The notes under the pieces: generated by a model | Databases searched by the model: none | Told to the model about the DNA's origin: nothing | What the model saw: only the letters and a program-made list of their open reading frames with translations | NCBI GenBank assembly: GCA_964491535.1 | Contig: CAZBGR010000014.1 | Coordinates: 1 to 20,169, forward strand | Direction of reading: 5' to 3' | DNA length: 20,169 bases | From: CAZBGR01 sp964491535 | GTDB lineage: Bacteria > Bacillota_I > Bacilli_A > RF39 > UBA660 | Program-made: the position numbers and the translations under genes | Shown here: positions 14,646 to 20,169 of the stretch, one piece after another | How positions within the stretch are numbered: the stretch's first letter is position 1 | Layout of the letters: the number at the start of each line of letters is the position of its first letter

Positions 14646-14903
14646 AAAGACCAAGAAAAGGGAAAGTATTATTAGTACTATTTAAAGAGAGTTAGTGGAT
14701 GGTGAAAACTAACAATAAAAGGCTATTAAGAAAAACGCCTTGGAGTTACTTACTGAAATATTAGTAGGCTAAGTCGGCTGTAGTCCGTTACCATATTACT
14801 TGATTTAAATAAATCAATGAGTTGGTCATTACTTCGTTAATGGCAATTTGGGTGGCACCGCGGACTAAACAGTTTCGTCCCTACAAGAAGATACTGTTTT
14901 TTT
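14646..14903 (+). ncRNA. T-box riboswitch, probably tRNA-Asn responsive
   Basis: The conserved T-box TTTGGGTGGCACCGCGG is at 14847-14863. Stem I can be traced. Its base is CCAAG (14651-14655) with CTTGG (14739-14743). The AGTA box is 14665-14668. TTATTAG (14669-14675) pairs with CTATTAA (14723-14729) with one T-T mismatch. The AG/GGTG distal signature AGAGAG...GGATGGTGAAA (14686-14706) is closed by GTTAG/CTAAC. The 3' side of the specifier loop is GAAAAACG (14730-14737), so the best codon is AAC (Asn, 14734-14736) followed by a purine; no GAC (Asp) is present. A small hairpin CATTA/TAATG (Stem III) precedes the T-box. The terminator is 14867-14903. Uncharged tRNA-Asn should pair with the specifier and, through its free CCA end, the T-box bulge, allowing readthrough. 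Confidence 0.93.
14867..14903 (+). terminator. Regulated terminator of the T-box leader
   Basis: AAACAGT (14867-14873) pairs with ACTGTTT (14893-14899), with possible inner pairing of TTC and GAA, and a T-run to 14903. The 5' side begins just after the T-box, so the antiterminator and terminator are alternatives. Confidence 0.8.
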
Positions 14904-14922
14904 GTTTTGGTTTTATTATTAT

Positions 14923-14998
14923 GCCTGATTAGCTCAGTTGGTAGAGTACCCGGCTGTTAACCGGTTTGTCGTAGGTTCGAGTCCTACATCAGGCGCCA
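14923..14998 (+). tRNA. tRNA-Asn (GTT)
   Basis: A complete 76-nt cloverleaf. The acceptor GCCTGAT (14923-14929) pairs fully with ATCAGGC (14988-14994), followed by G73 and an encoded CCA (14996-14998). The D arm is GCTC/GAGT with AGTTGGTA. The anticodon loop is CTGTTAA with GTT at 14956-14958. The T arm is GTAGG-TTCGAGT-CCTAC. The top pair of the anticodon stem (27-43) is a C-T mismatch. It starts 20 bases after the T-box terminator and is therefore transcribed only when the riboswitch reads through, unless another promoter exists. U36 and A37 make it a t6A substrate of the TsaBDE system encoded earlier in the window. Confidence 0.97.
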
Positions 14999-15032
14999 TT
15001 TATGATAATTATTCTTTATAAAACTATTTATA

Positions 15033-15064
15033 AAAAAGCAAGTAACTACTTGCTTTTTAATTTT
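15033..15064 (+). terminator. Terminator-like hairpin between tRNA-Asn and aspS
   Basis: AAAAAGCAAG (15033-15042) and CTTGCTTTTT (15049-15058) form a perfect 10-bp stem with loop TAACTA, ending in five T and then AATTTT. It looks like a functional intrinsic terminator, lying inside what otherwise appears to be one operon. It may be partial, making more tRNA than mRNA, or it may guide processing. Confidence 0.7.
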
Positions 15065-15085
15065 AAAAGAAAAGTAGGTGAAATA

Positions 15086-16834
15086 ATGTTAGTTAATAAA
15101 TATCGGACTCATTATGCTAAAGAAATAAAAGTAACGGATGTTTCTTCAACGGTACGAGTTTCTGGTTGGGTAGAAAACATTAGAGATCACGGAGGGATTA
15201 TTTTTATTGATTTAAGAGATGAAAAGGGAATCATTCAACTTGTTAGTTCAGACAATCAAATTTTAAATCAAATTCATCGTGAGGCGACCATAACGGTTAA
15301 AGGAATAGTTAGATTAAGATCTAAAAGTGATATTAATCCTAAATTAGCTACTGGAGAGTTGGAAATAGTTATTGATAACTTAGAAGTTTTAGGGAAGGTA
15401 TTAAAACCATTACCCTTTGAAATTAAAACTTCCCATCAAGTTAATGAAGAACTTCGTTTAAAATATCGTTATTTAGATTTACGTAATCCTTTAGTCCATG
15501 ATAGAATTGTTTTTCGTTCTCAAGTTATTGATTTTTTAAGAACGAAAATGAAATCTTTAAATTTTATTGAGATTCAAACTCCTATTTTAACGGCTTCTTC
15601 ACCAGAAGGAGCAAGGGATTTTATTGTTCCCTCAAGGAAACATCATGGTCAATTTTATGCTTTACCTCAAGCTCCTCAAATATTTAAACAATTATTGATG
15701 GTTGGTGGTTTGGAACGTTACTTTCAAATTGCTCCTTGTTTTCGTGATGAAGATGCTAGGTCAGATAGAACGCCAGGAGAATTTTATCAATTAGATTTTG
15801 AAATGGCTTTCGCTACTGCAGAAGATGTTTATCAAGTAGCAGAAGAGGTTTTTTATGAGACCTTTACTAAGTTTAGTAATAAAGAAATAAATAAACCCCC
15901 TTTTCCAAGAATAGCCTATCAAGAATCATTACTTAAATATGGTACTGATAAACCAGATTTACGTAATCCACTGATGATAATTGATTTAAGTGCTCAATTT
16001 TTAAATAGTTCTTTTGAGCCGTTTAAAAATACAACGGTTAGAGCTATTAAAGTGTCTCAGATAGCTAGTAAGCCTAATGCATGGTTTAATGAAGTGGTTG
16101 ATTATGCTAAATCAATAGGGATGGTAGGTCTTGGATACCTTAAAGCTTTAGATGATGGGTCATTAGCAGGCCCAATTAATAAGTTTTTAACTGCCAAAGA
16201 ACGAGCTAATATAATAAAAGAAGCTAACTTAACTAAAGGTGATGTTTTATTTTTTATAGCTGATAAAGATGAAGCTCCTTTATTAGCAGGAAATATTAGA
16301 ACTTATTTAGGGAATAAATTAGCTTTAATTGATGAACATAAAATAAGTTTTTGTTTTATTGATAATTTTCCAATGTATGAATATAGTAAGGAAGAAAAAA
16401 AATATAACTTTAGTCATAATCCTTTTAGTATGCCTCAAGGAGGGATGGAGTCTTTAATAACTAAGAAACCAGAACAAATATTAGCTTATCAATATGATTT
16501 AGTAGGTAATGGTATTGAATTAGCTAGTGGGGCGGTTCGTAATCATGATGTTCAGATTATGGAAAAAGCTTTTGAAATAGCTGGTTATAATAAGAAAATT
16601 TTAAGTGAGCAATTTAAATCATTATATAATGCTTTTCATTATGGAGCACCACCTCATGCTGGAATGGCACCTGGCATAGATCGGATAATAATGTTATTAA
16701 CTAATCAAGTTAGTATTAAAGAAGTAATAGCTTTTCCAATGAATAATAATGCTCAAGATTTAATGATGGGTTGTCCAAATAAAGTATTAGAATCAAAATT
16801 AAAAGAGGTTCATCTTAAAATTAGAAAACCATAA
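15086..16834 (+). CDS. aspS: Aspartate--tRNA ligase, probably non-discriminating (Asp/Asn)
   Basis: AspRS, class IIb, 582 residues from ATG 15086. An in-frame ATG at 15002 is rejected because it would translate through the terminator hairpin, and 15086 has AGGTG at good spacing. The N-terminal OB fold contains GWVENIRDHGGIIFIDLRD (residues 27-45); His35 is the residue typical of enzymes that charge both tRNA-Asp and tRNA-Asn (E. coli has Leu). Motif 1 is around FIEIQTPILTAS (160-171). Motif 2 is FRDEDARSDRTPGEFYQLD (219-237). The GAD insertion follows (about 270-415), and motif 3 is GMAPGIDRIIMLL (526-538, R533). The forms DARSDRTPGEFYQLD, FSHNPFSMPQGG and GMAPGIDR are those of alphaproteobacterial AspRS; most Firmicutes have DLRADRQPEFTQ. 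No asnS is seen, and tRNA-Asn and gatCAB flank it. Confidence 0.96.
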   Translation: MLVNKYRTHYAKEIKVTDVSSTVRVSGWVENIRDHGGIIFIDLRDEKGIIQLVSSDNQILNQIHREATITVKGIVRLRSKSDINPKLATGELEIVIDNLEVLGKVLKPLPFEIKTSHQVNEELRLKYRYLDLRNPLVHDRIVFRSQVIDFLRTKMKSLNFIEIQTPILTASSPEGARDFIVPSRKHHGQFYALPQAPQIFKQLLMVGGLERYFQIAPCFRDEDARSDRTPGEFYQLDFEMAFATAEDVYQVAEEVFYETFTKFSNKEINKPPFPRIAYQESLLKYGTDKPDLRNPLMIIDLSAQFLNSSFEPFKNTTVRAIKVSQIASKPNAWFNEVVDYAKSIGMVGLGYLKALDDGSLAGPINKFLTAKERANIIKEANLTKGDVLFFIADKDEAPLLAGNIRTYLGNKLALIDEHKISFCFIDNFPMYEYSKEEKKYNFSHNPFSMPQGGMESLITKKPEQILAYQYDLVGNGIELASGAVRNHDVQIMEKAFEIAGYNKKILSEQFKSLYNAFHYGAPPHAGMAPGIDRIIMLLTNQVSIKEVIAFPMNNNAQDLMMGCPNKVLESKLKEVHLKIRKP

Positions 16835-16871
16835 TGTTAAGATTTAATAAACTATTGAAAGGAAGATAATA

Positions 16872-17165
16872 ATGGAAATAAATGATACACATTTTAAAAA
16901 ATGGGCTTTGGATTTAATGTTTGAATTAAAAAAGGAAGTTTATCCTTCTTTAAAGCAAGATTTTGATATGATGAATAATTATATGACGTTAATTAATAAA
17001 TTTGATAAATTAAGTGATACTGAACCAATGTCTTTTCCTTTTTCAACTCCAGAAGTAGAATTTAGAAAAGATGATTTTACTAGTACTATTTCTCAAGAGG
17101 AAGCTTTTAGTAATACTAAAGAAATAGAAAATGGGGAAATAAAGGTTCCAAAGGTGGTTATATAA
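16872..17165 (+). CDS. gatC: Asp-tRNA(Asn)/Glu-tRNA(Gln) amidotransferase subunit GatC
   Basis: GatC is the small subunit that wraps around GatA and GatB and stabilises the complex. The 97 residues begin with a helical segment and end in the family hallmark KVPKVV (residues 91-96). The middle is weakly conserved and Asp/Met/Phe-rich, so identification rests on that tail, the size and the position before gatA. AAAGGAAG precedes the ATG. The gap after aspS is 37 bases, and the TAA is immediately followed by the gatA ATG. Confidence 0.85.
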   Translation: MEINDTHFKKWALDLMFELKKEVYPSLKQDFDMMNNYMTLINKFDKLSDTEPMSFPFSTPEVEFRKDDFTSTISQEEAFSNTKEIENGEIKVPKVVI

Positions 17166-18656
17166 ATGAATTATTTAGATTTAACGATTGAAGAAATACA
17201 TCAAGCTCTAAAAGATAAGTTAACAACCCCTCTAGCTTTAGTAACTGAATCTTTAAAAAGGGCCGAAAAATATCAAGATGAATATAATTCTTTTGTTACT
17301 ATTTTAAAAGAAGCTTTAACGGAAGTTTCTAATTTAAAAAAGAATCAAGAGTTTAATAATCCCCTTTATGGAATTCCTTATGCTTTAAAAGATAATATTT
17401 CAACGAAAGGGATTTTAACTACTGCTTCATCTAATATGTTAAAAGATTATGTTCCCTTTTTTGATGCTACTGTAGTAACAAAATTAAAGAATTGTCAAGC
17501 TATTTTAATAGGAAAAACAGTTTTAGATGAATTAGCGATTGGGGGTAATGGAACAAGTGGTCATACTGGAGTAGTGCGTAATCCTTGGCATAAGGAACAT
17601 TTAATAGGGGGCTCATCAGCCGGTAGTGCTTCAGCCGTAGCTTTAGGAATCGTTCCTTTCGCTTTAGGTTCTGATACGGGTGATTCAGTTAGAAAACCAG
17701 CCGCTTTTGGGGGTCTTGTTGGGTTTAAGCCAACCTATGGTAGAATTTCAAGATATGGCTTATTTCCTTTTGCTAGTTCCTTAGATCATATTGGTTGTTT
17801 TACAAGAAGTGTCAAAGATGCAGCCTATGTAATTGATGCCTTAAAGGGTAAAGATGATAAAGATATGACTAGTATTCCTAATGATAATAAACTATATAAA
17901 GATATTTTAGATGATAATGTAGTTGGTAAAAAGTTATGTTATATTAAAGAAATAATAGATCTTGATAATTATCAAAACGAAAAAAGTGAAGAATTAAGGG
18001 CTGTTTTAGATAATTTTAAAGAAGTTATTGCTAAAGGGAAAGAATTAGGGTTAAAGATTGAAGGTGTTTCAATTAACAAATTGTTACTAGAAGCAATTTA
18101 TCCTACCTATATAACAATCTCCAGTGCAGAAGCTACTTCTAATAATGCCAATTTAACAAGTCTTGTTTTTGGACCACGAGGAAAAGGAGAAACAATTAAA
18201 GATATCATTGTTAAAGCTCGGACTAAAGGTTTTTCTGATTTAGTTAAAAAAAGATTTATTTTAGGAAATTATGTTTTACAAAAAGAGAATCAAAATAATT
18301 TATTTTTAAACGCTAAACGACTTAGAGCTTTAATCGTTTCAGAAATAAATAAATTATTTACTAAATATGATGGTTTAATTTTACCTTCTGCTGGTGGAAT
18401 TGCTCCTAAATTTGGTGAAAGTTTAGATAAATCATCAAATCGTTATTTGTTATTAGAAAGTCATTTAATAATGGCTAACTTTGGAGGATTTCCAAGTATT
18501 TCAATTCCTAGTGGTTTTTTTAATAAATTACCTATTGGAATTAGTATTACGGGGCCTATTTTTAAAGATGAAGTTGTTTTAAATATAGCCTATGTTTTAG
18601 AGGCTAATTTAGGATATAAAGGATTAATAGTTAAAGGGGAGATAAAAGATGTATAA
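17166..18656 (+). CDS. gatA: Asp-tRNA(Asn)/Glu-tRNA(Gln) amidotransferase subunit GatA
   Basis: GatA is the amidase subunit that releases ammonia from Gln or Asn and channels it to GatB. The Ser-cisSer-Lys triad is present: Lys75 (in YALKDN), Ser150 (GGSSAGSA) and Ser174, with the expected 24-residue spacing between the serines. The segment around the nucleophile reads GSDTGDSVRKPAAFGG instead of the common GSDTGGSIRQPA: the Gly before Ser is Asp173 and the Gln is Lys177. The GKTVLDELAIGGNGTSGHTG region is also a divergent type, resembling that of Mollicutes and relatives. Length (496 aa) is normal. It starts directly after gatC and overlaps gatB by 8 bases, so the three are translationally coupled. 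Confidence 0.95.
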   Translation: MNYLDLTIEEIHQALKDKLTTPLALVTESLKRAEKYQDEYNSFVTILKEALTEVSNLKKNQEFNNPLYGIPYALKDNISTKGILTTASSNMLKDYVPFFDATVVTKLKNCQAILIGKTVLDELAIGGNGTSGHTGVVRNPWHKEHLIGGSSAGSASAVALGIVPFALGSDTGDSVRKPAAFGGLVGFKPTYGRISRYGLFPFASSLDHIGCFTRSVKDAAYVIDALKGKDDKDMTSIPNDNKLYKDILDDNVVGKKLCYIKEIIDLDNYQNEKSEELRAVLDNFKEVIAKGKELGLKIEGVSINKLLLEAIYPTYITISSAEATSNNANLTSLVFGPRGKGETIKDIIVKARTKGFSDLVKKRFILGNYVLQKENQNNLFLNAKRLRALIVSEINKLFTKYDGLILPSAGGIAPKFGESLDKSSNRYLLLESHLIMANFGGFPSISIPSGFFNKLPIGISITGPIFKDEVVLNIAYVLEANLGYKGLIVKGEIKDV

Positions 18657-20088
18657 AGTAACGATTGGTTTAGAAGTTCATTGTGAATTAAAGACTATTT
18701 CTAAAGTCTTTTCAACCGCTCCTAATACTTATAGTGAAACACCTAATATTAATATCGAAGCTTTAGATTTAGCTTTTCCAGGAACAATGCCTGTAGTTAA
18801 TGAAAAAGCTGTTACCTTAGCCTTAAAAACCGCTTTAGCTTTAAATTGTAAAACTACTTCTTTAGTTATTTTTGATCGTAAAAATTATTTCTATCCTGAT
18901 TTAGCGAAAGGGTATCAAATAACTCAAGCTACTAGCCCGATGGGTAAAGATGGTTTTTTAATTATTAATGTTAATGGTAAAGATAAAAAAGTATATATAA
19001 AACAATTACATTTAGAGGAAGATACCGCTAGTTTAGATCATTATGATGATTATTCACTTTTAGATTATAATCGTTCAGGAATTCCTCTAATAGAAGTTGT
19101 TAGTGAGCCTTGTTTACATAGTAGTGATGAAACGATTGCCTTTTTAGAAGCTTTAAGATCAGTTTTCTTATACTGTGAAGTTTCAGAAGCTAAAAGTGAT
19201 AAAGGGCAAATGAGATGTGATGTTAATATTTCATTAAACAAAAAAGATTCAGCCAAGTTAGGTGTTAAAGTTGAACTAAAAAACATTAATTCTTTTAACA
19301 ATGTAAAAGAAGCTATTGAATATGAAATAAAAAGACAACAAGCTTTATTAAATAAAGGTAAAAAGATTGTAATGGAAACTAGAAGATTTGATAGTGATAC
19401 TAGAAAAACTTATAGTATGCGAACTAAAGCTTTAGCAGTAGATTATAAACATTTTATCGATCCTAATTTACCGATTATTAAATTAGATAACAATTTAAAA
19501 GAGACTTTAAAAAAAAGTATTCCTAAACTTCAACATGAACGTATTTTATTATATATGAATGAATATCAATTATCACGTTATGATGCTACTATTTTAGTTA
19601 AATATAAAGAAGTAGCTGATTTCTTTGAAGAAGCAATTACTTATTATAAAGATTATAAAGAAGTAGCTAATTGGGTTAATGGTCTTATTTTAAGTCATTT
19701 AAATAAATATCAATTAACTATTAACGAACTATTTTTAAAACCTAAGATGTTAGTAGAGCTTATTAAAGAAGTAGCTCAAAAGAAAATATCTCTAAAACAA
19801 GCAAAAGAAGTTTTATATCAATCTTTAGATGAATGTAAATCACCGCTTGATTTAATAAAACAAGCTAATATATCACAAATTAGTGATGATGATGAACTTA
19901 GAAATCTTATGGTTGAAGTATTAACTACTAATCAAGAGGCCGTATCTAAATATATTAGTAGTAGACGTGGTAATATGTTAGATTTCTTTGTTGGTCAAAT
20001 AATGAAAAAAACAAAAGGGAAAGCAGATCCGGTTATTACTTATCGTATTTTAAAAGAAGAATTAGCTAAAATAATTAAAAACAAGTAA
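18649..20088 (+). CDS. gatB: Asp-tRNA(Asn)/Glu-tRNA(Gln) amidotransferase subunit GatB
   Basis: GatB binds the mischarged tRNA, phosphorylates the side-chain carboxylate and amidates it. Motifs: GLEVHCEL (residues 7-14), FDRKNYFYPDL (75-85), HLEEDTA (121-127), IPLIEVVSEP (145-154), MRCDVNIS (188-195), ELKNINSF (209-216) and METRRFD (242-248). The Glu/His residues of the first, third and fourth motifs form the Mg/ATP pocket in the family. The C-terminal 150 residues form the helical and YqeY-like tRNA-binding tail, ending in DFFVGQIMKKTKGKADP. The 479-residue length is complete. With AspRS and tRNA-Asn upstream, the main substrate here is probably Asp-tRNA(Asn), though Glu-tRNA(Gln) cannot be excluded. 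Confidence 0.96.
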   Translation: MYKVTIGLEVHCELKTISKVFSTAPNTYSETPNINIEALDLAFPGTMPVVNEKAVTLALKTALALNCKTTSLVIFDRKNYFYPDLAKGYQITQATSPMGKDGFLIINVNGKDKKVYIKQLHLEEDTASLDHYDDYSLLDYNRSGIPLIEVVSEPCLHSSDETIAFLEALRSVFLYCEVSEAKSDKGQMRCDVNISLNKKDSAKLGVKVELKNINSFNNVKEAIEYEIKRQQALLNKGKKIVMETRRFDSDTRKTYSMRTKALAVDYKHFIDPNLPIIKLDNNLKETLKKSIPKLQHERILLYMNEYQLSRYDATILVKYKEVADFFEEAITYYKDYKEVANWVNGLILSHLNKYQLTINELFLKPKMLVELIKEVAQKKISLKQAKEVLYQSLDECKSPLDLIKQANISQISDDDELRNLMVEVLTTNQEAVSKYISSRRGNMLDFFVGQIMKKTKGKADPVITYRILKEELAKIIKNK

Positions 20089-20107
20089 AAAGTAGTTGTT
20101 TTTAATT
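20073..20107 (+). terminator. Terminator-like hairpin at the end of gatB
   Basis: AATTAAAAACAA (20073-20084) pairs perfectly with TTGTTTTTAATT (20096-20107) across an 11-base loop that contains the stop codon. The T-run lies in the 3' arm and no run follows it, so efficiency is uncertain. The remaining 62 bases of the window hold no recognisable feature. Confidence 0.5.
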
Positions 20108-20169
20108 ATTATATAGCTCGTTATTTATTAAAAATATCAAAAAAGACTAGTCATAAATATAAATTTATG

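Noticed and set aside
15002..15085. N-terminal extension of AspRS from the ATG at 15002
   Set aside because: It would translate the terminator hairpin, lacks a ribosome binding site and is directly after the tRNA CCA end. ATG 15086 begins the conserved AspRS N-terminus.
1..20169. CRISPR arrays, insertion sequences, prophage genes or defence systems
   Set aside because: No spaced direct repeats, transposase motifs, phage genes or defence-type domains are visible; apart from the surface proteins the genes are housekeeping or sporulation genes.

Overview
The window is about 20 kb of AT-rich DNA from a low-GC, spore-forming member of the Bacilli, probably an uncultured gut relative of the RF39/Erysipelotrichia/Mollicutes side of the class. 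The evidence is the very A+T-rich codon use, strong AAGGAGG ribosome binding sites, a T-box riboswitch, three tiny YjcZ-type sporulation peptides and an alpha/beta-type small acid-soluble spore protein. TGA is used as a stop (tsaE and tsaB end in ATGA overlaps), so this is not the Mycoplasma code. A run of exactly 100 N flanked by the same 55 bases on both sides marks the sequence as a scaffolded, probably metagenomic, assembly.

Layout. 1-2612: the 3' end of a surface protein gene and a membrane-anchored orphan, closed by a strong terminator. 2668-4920: tsaE-tsaB-tsaD, the core of tRNA t6A37 synthesis, with ATGA overlaps and no rimI. 4957-8932: a cell-wall operon of two different M23 peptidases (LysM/G5 type and coiled-coil EnvC type) and an ATP-grasp ligase resembling D-aspartate ligases. 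8998-10215: tyrS. 10231-13089: an 18-bp palindrome, a membrane-anchored orphan and a pilin-like protein with Ig-like tandem repeats, interrupted by the assembly gap. 13123-13494: speD (SAM decarboxylase). 13578-14494, minus strand: three YjcZ-like peptides and an SASP, a small spore-gene island with its own terminators. 14611-20107, plus strand: sigma-A promoter, T-box leader, tRNA-Asn(GTT), terminator-like hairpin, aspS, gatC, gatA, gatB.

The last block is the most interesting. It holds the parts of the indirect route to Asn-tRNA(Asn): a T-box whose best specifier codon is AAC (Asn), the tRNA-Asn gene itself, an aspartyl-tRNA synthetase with the His typical of non-discriminating enzymes, and the GatCAB amidotransferase that converts Asp-tRNA(Asn) to Asn-tRNA(Asn). 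If the reading is right, uncharged tRNA-Asn switches on transcription of more tRNA-Asn and of the enzymes that charge and amidate it. The AspRS has motif 2 and motif 3 sequences like those of alphaproteobacterial enzymes rather than the usual Firmicutes ones.

Functional names rest on motif recognition by eye; no database search or folding program was run.
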